This document shows, piece by piece, positions 33,762 to 42,712 of a DNA stretch of 64,000 nucleotides. Origin of the DNA: Bacteroidaceae bacterium (GTDB lineage: Bacteria > Bacteroidota > Bacteroidia > Bacteroidales > Bacteroidaceae); contig JAFYWV010000044.1 of NCBI GenBank assembly GCA_017546505.1, positions 1-64,000 on the forward strand, given 5' to 3'. The notes under the pieces were generated by a model. The model saw nothing but the letters and a program-made list of their open reading frames with translations, did no database searches and had not been told where the DNA came from. The first letter of the stretch is position 1, and every line of letters begins with the position of its first letter. The position numbers were made by a program, and so were the translations under genes.

Positions 33762-35171
33762 ATGAGAACATTCTTTCGTAAATTCCACCTATGGGTGTCG
33801 TTGCCTTTCGGCTTTGTAATAACAATCACCTGTTTTACAGGTGCATTGCTGGTATTTGAAAAGGAGATTACTGCATTGTGCAACGACGATATTGCGGCTG
33901 TCACACCTGTGGGTGAGCCATTGCCTTTGGATGTGATTGCAGACAAGGTTGATGCAACGTTGCCTGCCGATGTCGATGTCAAGGGTGTTGTCGTTTCATC
34001 TTCACCCGATGAGGCCTACAGGGTAAACCTTTCAAAGCCAAAGAAGGCGGCAATCTATGTGAATCAATATACAGGCGAGGTGATTGGCAAGGATGAGCGT
34101 TTGCCGTTTTTTCAGACAATCTTCCGCCTGCACCGCTGGCTAATGGACAGCAATCCCGGTGAGGGCAATGTCTTCTGGGGTAGGATTATTGTTGGTGCAA
34201 GTACTCTTGCCTTTGTAGTAATATTGTTGACCGGCCTTGTGATATGGTGGCCGCTCAACAGCAAGATGCTCAAAAACCGTTTGCAGATTGTATTGAAGAA
34301 AGGGAAAAACCGTTTTTGGCACGACCTTCACGTGGCAGGTGGTTTCTATGCTCTGCTACTGTTGTTGGCAATGGCGCTGACTGGTTTGACTTGGTCGTTC
34401 GAGTGGTACAGGAGTGGTTTTTATGACTTGTTTGACATTGATGATGAGGAGGAAGTTGAGGAGATGGCTGTGGCTGCCGTGGACGTTGTTGTAATGGGTG
34501 AAAAAACGGCAACCGGAACAGCTTCGTGTCCGGGCAGTTGTGGTAGCTGTACCTTACCGGTATGTGTGTATAGCGCAGAAGACAGCGCGGTTGCTGTTGA
34601 GCAGCCCGCTGCTGCTGAATGGAATGTTGATGCCGTTACCGCTGCGACCAAAGTTGCCGATACAAAATATGTTGACGCAGAACCAACAGCCTCTATTGCA
34701 GAAATTGATGGCGTTACAGCTGCTACCGTTGTCGATGCTCAAAGCGGTGCAACAGCGCTCGTGGACGGGAGCAGTGGCGCTACTCCACAAAGTGTACACT
34801 TGCAAAAAAGTGCATTTGACAGTTGGCAAACAGCGCTTGAGAATGTCTTGGAGCGTGTGCCTGGGTTCGAGGCAATAACTGTGTCTGCCGGCACAGTCTC
34901 GGTCAAAATGTCCGAATATGGAAATGTGCGCGCTGCCGACAAATATATCTTCGATGATTGTGGGGTGATAACAAGAATTGAGCTATACGAAGAGAGTTCT
35001 TATGAGAAAAAAATCGCCGGTTGGATCTATTCGGTACACACCGGCTCTTGGGGTGGTCTCTTTGTCCGCATTCTCTATTTTCTTGCTGCACTGCTTGGTG
35101 CGACATTGCCACTCACTGGCTACTATCTGTGGATAAAGCGCCTCTATGGCAAGAGAAAGAACAGAAAATAG
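33762..35171 (+). CDS. PepSY-associated membrane protein with a cysteine/alanine-rich insert
   Basis: Inner-membrane protein of 469 aa of the PiuB/PepSY_TM family, often linked to iron-siderophore reduction. Spans lie near residues 10-32, 145-168, 195-215 and 430-455. PepSY-like segments lie in the first periplasmic loop (GKDERLPFF preceding LHRWLM). His-containing motifs FHLWVS, LHRWLM and WHDLHVAGG sit next to the spans. Residues about 225-365 are unusual: an acidic stretch, then CPGSCGSC-TLPVC (Cys256, 260, 263, 268), then a low-complexity Ala/Val/Thr stretch. The insert may bind a metal. Without it the length is normal for the family. Confidence 0.82.
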   Translation: MRTFFRKFHLWVSLPFGFVITITCFTGALLVFEKEITALCNDDIAAVTPVGEPLPLDVIADKVDATLPADVDVKGVVVSSSPDEAYRVNLSKPKKAAIYVNQYTGEVIGKDERLPFFQTIFRLHRWLMDSNPGEGNVFWGRIIVGASTLAFVVILLTGLVIWWPLNSKMLKNRLQIVLKKGKNRFWHDLHVAGGFYALLLLLAMALTGLTWSFEWYRSGFYDLFDIDDEEEVEEMAVAAVDVVVMGEKTATGTASCPGSCGSCTLPVCVYSAEDSAVAVEQPAAAEWNVDAVTAATKVADTKYVDAEPTASIAEIDGVTAATVVDAQSGATALVDGSSGATPQSVHLQKSAFDSWQTALENVLERVPGFEAITVSAGTVSVKMSEYGNVRAADKYIFDDCGVITRIELYEESSYEKKIAGWIYSVHTGSWGGLFVRILYFLAALLGATLPLTGYYLWIKRLYGKRKNRK

Positions 35172-35191
35172 TCTCTCTATGGTGATTGTTC

Positions 35192-35225
35192 AACGCTGCG
35201 GGTATTCCCGCAGCGTTATTTGTTC
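35192..35225 (+). terminator. Terminator behind the PepSY gene
   Basis: A perfect 11-bp GC-rich stem (35192-35202 with 35207-35217, loop TATT) is followed by a short T-rich stretch. Confidence 0.65.
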
Positions 35226-35256
35226 TCTACAATAATGTTTTTTCGGTATAAATCAT

Positions 35257-35264
35257 TAAATTTG
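35257..35264 (+). promoter_or_regulatory. -7 element of the sensor kinase operon
   Basis: TAAATTTG lies 21 bp before the ATG at 35286. This fixes that ATG, at the signal peptide, as the start instead of 35220. Confidence 0.5.
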
Positions 35265-35285
35265 TATTTGACAATCCTTGTAGCG

Positions 35286-38200
35286 ATGAAACGGAACATT
35301 CTTTTTTGTGTGTTACTCCTGTGCATTACATTGTTTTCTTGCGTGGGACACTCTGATGATGGTGCGGCCCACAGCAGTGCCGATACACTGAGTGTGCAGG
35401 TCTATGATGCGCGCTACAAGAGCATCCCTTTGATTGACAGCCTGTCAAATGCCCTCAAAGACTATTCGGCCAGAAACGATGAACTTGCAACGGTTGTGGT
35501 AAATTCAAAGGCCTATTCGGCATTGATGAAGATGGATTATGCCACAGCTGTCGCACTTTATAAAAAGGTACAGGAAGAGTCGCATTGCGAGATTGAAAAA
35601 CTTGTTGCCGATGTGGGCTTGATGACAATATCCTATCGTGTGTCGGGGAACAGGGAGTTCTTTGATTATCGTGCCGGGGCTTTGGAGAGAATAAGGCGCA
35701 TAAACGAGGATGCCGGGCTGTTGACGGCAAGTGATAAGGCGCGTTTCGAACGTGCTAAAATAGAGTTCGGGATTGTATCGGTTTGCTACTATTCCAACTT
35801 GTCAATGGTTGACGATACAAAGCGCACGTTGGGTTATTTGAGCAGTGGTCTCAAAGAGTGTACAGACCCGGCCTTGAGAGTCTATGCAAGAATGTTGTTG
35901 TCAAATACGGAGCAGAATGCCGGGGAGCGCCTGAGGCTTCTTGCCAGAGGACTCAATGCAGCCGAGAACGGGGGGTATATATGGCTTACCGCAAACTACA
36001 GATTGCTGTTGGCTATACTTCTCCGCGACAATAATAGTCTACTCTCGTCGCTACCCGACAACCTTGCCCACGTCTTGTTGAAGAGCGGCACAGCTGATTT
36101 GATACCTTATACGTTGGCCACAGCTGCAGCCGATGAGTTCAAATCTTACGGTGACAAATATATGATGATTGAAGCGTTGGCCGTCTCGGCTTCCTGCAAG
36201 ACAATGCTCCTTGATTACGATGGAGCGTTGGCATTGCTCGACTCTGCGCTTTTTGAGATAAATGACTATTACAGGCACTATTACCCCTATGATGGCGAAT
36301 TTGCATCCAACAAGCTTGAACAGTGTGACATTGAAATAGAACCTGCAATGTTTTCGGATGACGAGATGTATAACATACCGGAGTGTCTGCTCAGCGTGCG
36401 CCGTGAGGCAAGTTGTGCCTTCGCCGGGCTGGGTAACAAGTATGCCTCGGACATCAACAGAGAGAGCTACCTGCAGTTGTTGCGCACCACTCGCCTGGAC
36501 AAGAAGATTGAGAGCCGTGTATCGTCTGTAGAAGCGGATATTTCGCATCTCGACAAGATACTCAAAGTCATAGTTGCGGCACTGCTTGTATTGTCGTTTT
36601 TTATAGCAGTGTTTGTTTATCGCAGGCGCAAGTATATAAATTCATATTCAAGCGAGTTGAAGCGCTTGCCCGATGTTTGCCGTCGTCTTTTGTCGTCACT
36701 TCCGCAGGATGTGGGCAGCAAGGACGAACTTTGTGCCCATATCGTAGCTTTGCTGAATGACGGCTTTTCGGGCTTTTCGGGTGATGTGCAATTTTCTTTC
36801 GCTCCCGCTGAGTCAAACCTTTCCCATTGCTACTCATTTGCTATGAAGTACATTGGTGGCGGCAGTGATACATTGTATGTTGCAACGTCATTACCGTTGA
36901 CTCCGCAGAAATACTCTATTCTTGAGATGCTTGTCCCCTATGTGGCTGTCGCTATCGGCGAAGGCATCCGCCTTGCTGATATTGGAGATGAACAGGAGCG
37001 TCTTGAGGAGATGCGCCGTGCCTGTGCTGTCTATCTTGCCGAGCACAAACGTGAAAATCTGCTGAAGCGTGTATCTGTCTCCACTGTGATGTCGATGCGC
37101 CCATATATAGATAGGATTATCAATGAAATACGCGTGGTGAAAGGTGCTGCTCCCGAGGATGCTGAGCGTAAACTTGCCTATGTGACAGAACTGACTGAAA
37201 AACTCGATGACCTGAACCTGATACTTGAACGATGGATTAAGGTGCGCCAGGGCGAGATGAATTTGCAGGTTGAGAGCTTTTCTCTTGAAAGCCTGTTTGC
37301 AATCTTAGAAAAAAGCCGTAAGTTGCTCGAGTCGCGAGGCATAGCATTGACGGTAGGCGATGGTTCTCCGGTTGTCAAGGCCGACAAGGCTCTCACACTG
37401 TTTATGATAAACACACTTGTCGACAATGCTGCAAAGTTCACTCCCGAGGGTGGCTGCGTAGCCCTGGAGTGTGTTGAGGGTGAGGATTATGTCGAATTGT
37501 CTGTGACAGACAGCGGTATTGGCATTTCGCAGAGTGACATTGCCCGCATATTGAACGAAAAGGTCTACGATGCGGCAACCATTGGCAGGGATAATGAAAA
37601 ACTACGTCAAAAGAGCAAAGGTGGTGGTTTCGGGTTGATGAATTGCAAAGGTATTATAGAGAAATACAAGAAAACCGATGCAATCTTCTCCGTCTGCTCA
37701 ATGAACATAGAGAGCCGTGAGGGCGGCGGCAGTCGTTTCTCTTTCCGTCTGCCTAAGGGGGTGTTGCGTTGTTTGACGCTGCTGATTATGATGTTGCCTT
37801 CCTGGGCATCTGCAGCTGATGGAATATTCGACGATGTGCGCATTTGTGCAGACTCGGTCTACAGCAGTAACACACACGGGAATTATAATGAGGCTTTTGT
37901 ACAGGCACGCAAAGCCTTTGATTTGCTGAATGATTATTATATTTCTGAGATAGGCGGCACAGATACACTTGTGCTGCAAGGCTCGTCATATCCCGAGTTG
38001 AGATGGTGGCGTGAAGGGCTTTTCCCCGAGGCTTTGACAGAGGATATTTTCTATAATATCATAGATGTCCGCAATGAGTTGGCTGTTGCTTCACTTGCAT
38101 TGCAGAAATGGCAGATGTACAGGTATAACAATCACATCTATTCAACTCTGTATCGTCTTGTCGATGAGGATAAAGCCATTGCCGGACAGTATGAGCAGGT

Positions 38201-39503
38201 ACGTGAGGCGCAGCATTTGAGACAGGCATTGATTGCCATCGCCTCTTTTATCGTACTGCTGCTGTTGTTGTATCTCATTATCTCGTATTTACGTCACACA
38301 GTAATAGGCAAGGCCAACGAGCGTCTTGTGCAGAGTACAAACTTGAGACTGCTGGAGCTTGTAGCAAATTCTTCTCACAGCTCTCCACAAGGAATGTTGC
38401 AGTCTGTTGCCGATGAAGTATATAATTGCCTGGGTGAACGTTTGTGTATAAAACGCATAGCTCTGTTGCTTTGCGACGAGCGTTTGGCGGCAGCGGCACC
38501 CGAACCGCTTGCCGGTGGTCGTGCCGATGTCTATCTGCACGGTGTCGTTGATGATGGTGAACCCTTTGTCTCTCCCGATGCTCTATTGCGTGTGTTGCCG
38601 TTGTATGCGACAGTGTCGGGTGGCGAGGTGCTCGTAGGTGCGGTCGAGTTTGTCATAGAGCGTCCATTGAGTGAAAACGAGGTGGTGAACATTGAACTTA
38701 TCGCACGTTTCATAGCTTCAATAGTATATCATCGTGCAGTACGTGTCGAAAAGAGTTATACTACACTTGAAGAGGTTGAAGAGGAGACCGAGCGCATCAG
38801 GCTCGAGGAGAACCGTCTCCACGTGCAGAATATGGTTATGGACAATTCACTTTCTGTAATCAAGCACGAGACTGTATATTACCCCAGCCGTGTGCGTGAA
38901 CTTGCACAGAGGGCACTCAAGGCAGATGGCAAGCGCAGTGAAAGCATAGATGCAATGGAAGAGCTGATGAATTATTACAATTCGGTCTTCGGCATACTTT
39001 CCAATTGTGCAAAGCGTGAGCTCGATGCAATAAGCTTTCACATAACGGAAATACCGGTAGAACGGCTTTTTGACACAGCAAGGAGATATGTAGCCCGTTA
39101 TGCAAAAAAAAGCGGCGTGGAGCTGTCGCTTGTGTATGAGCCTACAGATGCCTGTGTGACAATTGATGCAGACCTTGTCGGATATCTTTTTGAATCGTTG
39201 CTCGATGCTGCTTTCACAGTTGCCAAAGAGGGGCATCTTCTGCTGCGTGCTACCGAGGCCGATGATGTAGTGAGGATTGAGCTGATTGATAAGCGCCGTA
39301 GCCTGTCGAGTGATGAGGCTGCCGAACTCTTCACCCCGTCCCGTTACAACATTGGAGCACACAACGGACTCCTCGGAATGGAGTATCTTGTTGCAAAGGA
39401 GATTGTGAGAATGCACGAAGAGTATACCGGACGCCACGCATTGCGTATGGAGGCACGTACAGATGTTGAGGGTGTGGTTATATTGTTTACATTGCCAAAA
39501 TAG
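35286..39503 (+). CDS. Giant tandem sensor histidine kinase (DUF5112/DUF5113-like)
   Basis: Sensor of 1405 aa that appears to be two membrane kinases fused head to tail. Module 1: lipoprotein signal MKRNILFCVLLLCITLFSC, helical TPR-like periplasmic part, membrane span near residues 420-440, cytoplasmic part with AEHKRENLLKR and an HATPase domain (NTLVDNAAKF near 708, DSGIGIS near 741, GGGFGLMNCKG near 778). Module 2 begins with a hydrophobic stretch ending SWASAADG (about 825-845), a second periplasmic helical part, a span near 985-1005, a GAF-like segment, a DHp-like helix with IKHETVYYPSR near 1192 and a degenerate ATPase domain. A response regulator gene follows 6 bp downstream. The ligand is unknown. 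Confidence 0.8.
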   Translation: MKRNILFCVLLLCITLFSCVGHSDDGAAHSSADTLSVQVYDARYKSIPLIDSLSNALKDYSARNDELATVVVNSKAYSALMKMDYATAVALYKKVQEESHCEIEKLVADVGLMTISYRVSGNREFFDYRAGALERIRRINEDAGLLTASDKARFERAKIEFGIVSVCYYSNLSMVDDTKRTLGYLSSGLKECTDPALRVYARMLLSNTEQNAGERLRLLARGLNAAENGGYIWLTANYRLLLAILLRDNNSLLSSLPDNLAHVLLKSGTADLIPYTLATAAADEFKSYGDKYMMIEALAVSASCKTMLLDYDGALALLDSALFEINDYYRHYYPYDGEFASNKLEQCDIEIEPAMFSDDEMYNIPECLLSVRREASCAFAGLGNKYASDINRESYLQLLRTTRLDKKIESRVSSVEADISHLDKILKVIVAALLVLSFFIAVFVYRRRKYINSYSSELKRLPDVCRRLLSSLPQDVGSKDELCAHIVALLNDGFSGFSGDVQFSFAPAESNLSHCYSFAMKYIGGGSDTLYVATSLPLTPQKYSILEMLVPYVAVAIGEGIRLADIGDEQERLEEMRRACAVYLAEHKRENLLKRVSVSTVMSMRPYIDRIINEIRVVKGAAPEDAERKLAYVTELTEKLDDLNLILERWIKVRQGEMNLQVESFSLESLFAILEKSRKLLESRGIALTVGDGSPVVKADKALTLFMINTLVDNAAKFTPEGGCVALECVEGEDYVELSVTDSGIGISQSDIARILNEKVYDAATIGRDNEKLRQKSKGGGFGLMNCKGIIEKYKKTDAIFSVCSMNIESREGGGSRFSFRLPKGVLRCLTLLIMMLPSWASAADGIFDDVRICADSVYSSNTHGNYNEAFVQARKAFDLLNDYYISEIGGTDTLVLQGSSYPELRWWREGLFPEALTEDIFYNIIDVRNELAVASLALQKWQMYRYNNHIYSTLYRLVDEDKAIAGQYEQVREAQHLRQALIAIASFIVLLLLLYLIISYLRHTVIGKANERLVQSTNLRLLELVANSSHSSPQGMLQSVADEVYNCLGERLCIKRIALLLCDERLAAAAPEPLAGGRADVYLHGVVDDGEPFVSPDALLRVLPLYATVSGGEVLVGAVEFVIERPLSENEVVNIELIARFIASIVYHRAVRVEKSYTTLEEVEEETERIRLEENRLHVQNMVMDNSLSVIKHETVYYPSRVRELAQRALKADGKRSESIDAMEELMNYYNSVFGILSNCAKRELDAISFHITEIPVERLFDTARRYVARYAKKSGVELSLVYEPTDACVTIDADLVGYLFESLLDAAFTVAKEGHLLLRATEADDVVRIELIDKRRSLSSDEAAELFTPSRYNIGAHNGLLGMEYLVAKEIVRMHEEYTGRHALRMEARTDVEGVVILFTLPK

Positions 39504-39509
39504 TATTTT

Positions 39510-40232
39510 ATGATAGAGAAATTCAGTGTAGTGATAGTTGAGGATGCCAGGTTGGAGCTCAAGGGAACAGAAGAGATTTTTCGCACCGAGTTGCCCGAGG
39601 CCGATGTCATTGGCGTTGCCTCGAATGAGAGTGAACTCAATGAGGTATTGGAGCGTTCTGTCCCCGATTTGTTGCTGCTTGATTTGGGGCTTGGCGGTTC
39701 AACGACTGTGGGTGTGGATATTTGTGCAAGGATGAAGAGAGAACATCCACAGATGAAGGTCCTTGTTTTTACCGGCGAGCTGTTGAACGAAAAGTTGTGG
39801 GCGGATGTGTTGGATGCCGGTGCAGACGGCATAACACTGAAGACCGGCGAACTGCTCACAAAGTACGAGATATACAATGTTATGGCAGGCAAACGCAATG
39901 TCTTCAATCAGCCGGTGCTTGAGAAACTTGTGGAGCGTTTCCGTGAGAATGTGAACCGCGATGCCGCACGTCAAAAATCGCTCATACACTATGAGATTGA
40001 CCGCTATGACGAGTGTTTGCTGCGTCATCTTGCATTGGGATACACTAAAGAGATGGTGGCGTCGCTAAAGACAATGCCCTTTGGCGTCAAGTCCCTCGAA
40101 AAGCGACAGGCCGACCTCATAACCCGTCTTTTCCCCGAGAGCGAGCAGCGCGGTATAAATGTCACCCGTCTTGTTGTACGTGCCATAGAACTGCATATAA
40201 TAGATGCTGAAAATCTTGAAGCGGATGAATAG
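39510..40232 (+). CDS. Response regulator with C-terminal HTH-like domain
   Basis: Response regulator of 240 aa, the likely partner of the tandem kinase. The receiver is canonical: acidic pair Glu11-Asp12, phosphoacceptor Asp58 in LLLLDLGLGG, Thr in VLVFTGE and Lys in ITLKTGE. The C-terminal 90 residues are helical, with LGYTKEMVASLKTMPFGVKS in the place of a LuxR-type helix-turn-helix but not a close match to it. It probably binds DNA. The gene overlaps the following membrane protein gene by 8 bp or more. Confidence 0.88.
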   Translation: MIEKFSVVIVEDARLELKGTEEIFRTELPEADVIGVASNESELNEVLERSVPDLLLLDLGLGGSTTVGVDICARMKREHPQMKVLVFTGELLNEKLWADVLDAGADGITLKTGELLTKYEIYNVMAGKRNVFNQPVLEKLVERFRENVNRDAARQKSLIHYEIDRYDECLLRHLALGYTKEMVASLKTMPFGVKSLEKRQADLITRLFPESEQRGINVTRLVVRAIELHIIDAENLEADE

Positions 40233-40941
40233 TAACAGAGCATATTATTATCCATTGCCCATCTATCTGTTTCTTTTGTTGTTGGTGTGGTTGGGAACTT
40301 TTTTTGTCGATGTTGTGGGGCTGTTGACCAATGGAACGCTCCACTCATCTTCACTCATAAGTGCCGAGGGCGTGCGTTGGGCTTTGCGTACAGCGCTGTC
40401 CTCTATCGATGCGCTTCCGTGGGGTGCAACAATGGTGCTTGTGGCTGTCTATGGCCTGTTGCGTGCATCGGGTTTGAGCAAAGTACTATGGCGCTTGTTC
40501 ACCCTGCGCAGGCTTACGGTATCGGAGCTTAGGGCAATCTTGTTCTCGCTTGTGGCTGCGCTTTTTTATGCGGCTCTGCTTTATATGTCGGCAGTCTCTC
40601 CGTGGAACGTACTGTCGGCAATAACTGAAGAACCGTCACTCTCGCCCCTGCTGCAAGGTTGGGCACTCCTGCTTCTCATTGGCACACTCGCTGTCTCGCT
40701 CGTCTATGGTTTTGTCTACGGTAGCTACAGCTCTATGATGGATGTTATAACCTCCACCGGAAATACATTCGTTCTTTTTGTGCCTGCAATGATGTCGCTA
40801 CTGCCGGCTGCGGGTATAATCCCTTGCTTGCAGTATGCCGGGGTACAATCCTTTTTTGGCGTGCCGTGGAGCACAGTATCGGTTGTGCTTTATCTTTCCC
40901 CGTTCATATATGTGTTGTTGCTTGACCTTAAAAACAGATGA
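40225..40941 (+). CDS. Polytopic membrane protein, weakly AbgT-like
   Basis: Membrane protein of 238 aa with about six spans. The N-terminal half (VDVVGLLTNGTLHSSSLIS, then EGVRWALRTAL and WGATMVLVAVYGLL) recalls the start of AbgT-type aminobenzoyl-glutamate transporters, but the protein is only half their length, so the resemblance is uncertain. The start at 40225 overlaps the response regulator by 8 bp; an in-frame ATG at 40204 overlaps by 29 bp. Its link with the kinase and regulator suggests a sensory accessory or an output transporter. Confidence 0.6.
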   Translation: MNSNRAYYYPLPIYLFLLLLVWLGTFFVDVVGLLTNGTLHSSSLISAEGVRWALRTALSSIDALPWGATMVLVAVYGLLRASGLSKVLWRLFTLRRLTVSELRAILFSLVAALFYAALLYMSAVSPWNVLSAITEEPSLSPLLQGWALLLLIGTLAVSLVYGFVYGSYSSMMDVITSTGNTFVLFVPAMMSLLPAAGIIPCLQYAGVQSFFGVPWSTVSVVLYLSPFIYVLLLDLKNR

Positions 40942-40970
40942 AGTCCCTTTGTGAAGGACTTCATCTGTTT
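40932..40970. terminator. Bidirectional terminator overlapping a stop codon
   Basis: A perfect 15-bp stem (40932-40946 with 40956-40970, 9-nt loop) is followed by TTTTATTTT. The stop TGA (40939-40941) of the membrane protein gene is inside the first arm, and the convergent DUF4488 gene ends at 40972. Confidence 0.8.
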
Positions 40971-40971
40971 T

Positions 40972-41475
40972 TTATTTTGCTCCGTAAGGAATGACGCGTA
41001 ACCAGATTTCACTTATCCAATTGTCGTTGTCTGTTCCGCTAAGGTTATATTCAACGTAGAGTATATTCTTGTTCTCCTCGCTGAACCTGTAACGCAAGTT
41101 GGAGATTGTGTTGTTCAGGCTCTTGTCGAGATAGTGGTTGTTTATGTATTCAAGATAGGTGTTGTCCTCCTTCATCTCAATCTCTCCCTGCTGGGTAATG
41201 AATGCCAATGTACTGGTCTTGCTCTCCTCCCAATTGGCCTCTTTTATAGGAAAATTCACTCCAAGGATGACAAAATATGTATTATCTTCTGTTATTGTCT
41301 TGAAAATCTGTTTGCCAATATAGGCCTTGTCGCCCTCGGCAGTCGTAACCTCCTCAACATATTGCCACATTCCTACAAGTGGCCCGGCTTTGGGTCCTGT
41401 CTTTGCTTCTTGTGTGTAGCCTGTTCTAACTCCTAATAATAAGATAACCGTTAATAGAAACATAAACTTTTTCAT
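40972..41475 (-). CDS. DUF4488 family secreted protein
   Basis: Exported protein of 167 aa. A signal peptide ends near GVRTGYTQ. The mature part contains LVGMWQYVEE, a lipocalin-like start, and further strands including EANWEESKTSTLAF, in line with DUF4488, a Bacteroidetes family of unknown function. No consensus promoter was found in the 150 bp upstream. It stands alone. Confidence 0.75.
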   Translation of the reverse strand: MKKFMFLLTVILLLGVRTGYTQEAKTGPKAGPLVGMWQYVEEVTTAEGDKAYIGKQIFKTITEDNTYFVILGVNFPIKEANWEESKTSTLAFITQQGEIEMKEDNTYLEYINNHYLDKSLNNTISNLRYRFSEENKNILYVEYNLSGTDNDNWISEIWLRVIPYGAK

Positions 41476-41608
41476 AGCTGATGGAGTTTAAGGTTAGACA
41501 ATGTTTCTTTTATCGCCTGCAATGTACAAAAAAAATATTAAAAAAAGATTTTTAATGAAAAAATATTTACGGTGTATATTATCATTCCTTGTGTTGGATA
41601 TTTTTTTG

Positions 41609-41616
41609 TACCTTTG
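41609..41616 (+). promoter_or_regulatory. -7 element of the DUF454 gene
   Basis: TACCTTTG lies 15 bp before the ATG at 41632. It rules out the upstream in-frame start at 41572 and predicts a leader of about 9 nt. Confidence 0.55.
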
Positions 41617-41631
41617 CGTTACAAAAACAGA

Positions 41632-42003
41632 ATGATGAGGTATCTATTGGCAATCTTTGGAACAGTGTCGCTTGCGTTGGGTGTTATGGGCATTTTTTTG
41701 CCTGTGTTGCCTACCACACCATTCCTTTTGTTATCGGCGGCACTCTATATGCGCAGTTCACAAAGGCTGTATGATTGGTTGATGTCGCACAAGCATCTTG
41801 GCGCATACATAAGGAACTTCAGGGAGCACAAGGCTTTGCCACTGCGTGTGAAAATTGTATCGGTGACAATGGTATGGGCAACATTGCTCTACTGCGCATT
41901 CTTTGTTGCCCGGGAGTGGTGGATGAGTGTCCTGTTCATTGCCATTGCAACAGGAGTGACAATACATATCCTCAGTTACAAGACACTGAAAAAACGGATG
42001 TAA
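41632..42003 (+). CDS. DUF454 (YbaN family) membrane protein
   Basis: Small inner-membrane protein of 123 aa. The family pattern is seen as GVMGIFLPVLPTTPFLLLSA followed by a short cytoplasmic loop with RNFREHKALP, and two more spans near the C-terminus. The function of the family is unknown. ATGs at 41632 and 41635 are both possible. The variable island begins directly after this gene. Confidence 0.85.
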   Translation: MMRYLLAIFGTVSLALGVMGIFLPVLPTTPFLLLSAALYMRSSQRLYDWLMSHKHLGAYIRNFREHKALPLRVKIVSVTMVWATLLYCAFFVAREWWMSVLFIAIATGVTIHILSYKTLKKRM

Positions 42004-42068
42004 TCAGAAATGATAAGAAACTGTTTGAATTTATATCGCCAAGTTTTTATAGAGCAAGAATTGGATGT

Positions 42069-42227
42069 TTATTTATATTTTAAGGGCGCATAGCAAGTCT
42101 GCATATAATCTTGTATAGAACGTTGGCATCTTTTTGCTAAGGCTATCATTTCCGTGACCTCACAAAAATGATTATTCACATAGATTCTCCGTGTATTACA
42201 TAATTCTATGGCACGGCCTACTTTCTC
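42069..42227 (-). pseudogene. dinD-like remnant
   Basis: On the minus strand an open stretch of 52 codons without a start, ending in TAA, reads EKVGRAIELCNTRRIYVNNH and continues FCEVTEMIALAKRCQRSIQD then YMQTCYAPL. This lines up with DNA-damage-inducible protein D of E. coli in the segment RAKEACENSG..DDHFEEI..M..R..KDIVLSRYACYL, as recalled. It is a fragment of about one fifth of the family length. The preceding frame is broken by a stop (HGS-TGA). It is a decayed gene and should make no product. The surrounding 42004-42380 stretch holds no intact gene. Confidence 0.55.
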
Positions 42228-42382
42228 AAGAACCGTGAGTCTCTACTATTGGGGTGATTTTACTTTCTGCAAAATCTTGAATATTTAGCAAATAGTAGCT
42301 TTAGAGTTCTTCCTGAATCAATAATTGGGCGAAATAAAGCATATAATGTATTGTGAAGTATAAGATAAATATAAAAATTCTT

Positions 42383-42390
42383 TATCTTTG
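42383..42390 (+). promoter_or_regulatory. -7 element upstream of the structured RNA
   Basis: TATCTTTG is a perfect consensus match in an AT-rich stretch. The predicted start of transcription is near 42397, 316 nt before the acyltransferase start codon. This is long enough for a separate RNA or a long leader. Confidence 0.5.
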
Positions 42391-42396
42391 CATACA

Positions 42397-42664
42397 AGCC
42401 AATAAAAAAACGACAAGAAATAGAAATCAGGAACAAATAGACATATTTATAAACCAAGCATTTACTATTATTTCGCGTTCGAAAAAAGCCTGAGAAACTG
42501 ATTTTGATAATCGGAATAATATTTGACGGTAGGTCTTTGAACTACCTTGACTATATACATTTTGGTAATGTTTGCACCTCGTGGTGTGGACTGATCTTGT
42601 ATATAGGCGGGTGTTTCTCAGGCTTCCCGTGAACGCGAAAGAGAGGTCTGCACCTTTCTTTTGT
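42397..42664 (+). ncRNA. Structured RNA candidate (6S-like layout or long leader)
   Basis: A long closing stem pairs 42471-42498 with 42613-42640: 10 bp, a 5x5 internal loop, then 13 bp, all perfect. Inside are a small hairpin GGTAG/CTACC (42528-42532 with 42542-42546) and an apical stem TATATACA/TGTATATA (42552-42559 with 42598-42605). The apical stem contains CACC-TCGT-GGTG. A second hairpin AAAGAGAGGT/ACCTTTCTTT (42638-42660) with a T-rich tail could end it. Closing stem, open centre and apical stem resemble 6S RNA, but identity with any Rfam family is not established. Alternatively it is the leader of the acyltransferase gene. Confidence 0.5.
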
Positions 42665-42712
42665 TCCGATGAGTGATTGATAGTATGATGCACAACAAAA
42701 CTATCAATCATT

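Noticed and set aside
35220..35285. N-terminal extension of the tandem kinase
   Set aside because: It includes the promoter element at 35257-35264 and would bury the lipoprotein signal.
42260..42457. Hydrophobic 65-codon frame on the minus strand before the dinD-like remnant
   Set aside because: AT-rich sequence gives Phe/Ile/Tyr by chance; it is in another frame than the remnant and crosses the promoter at 42383-42390.
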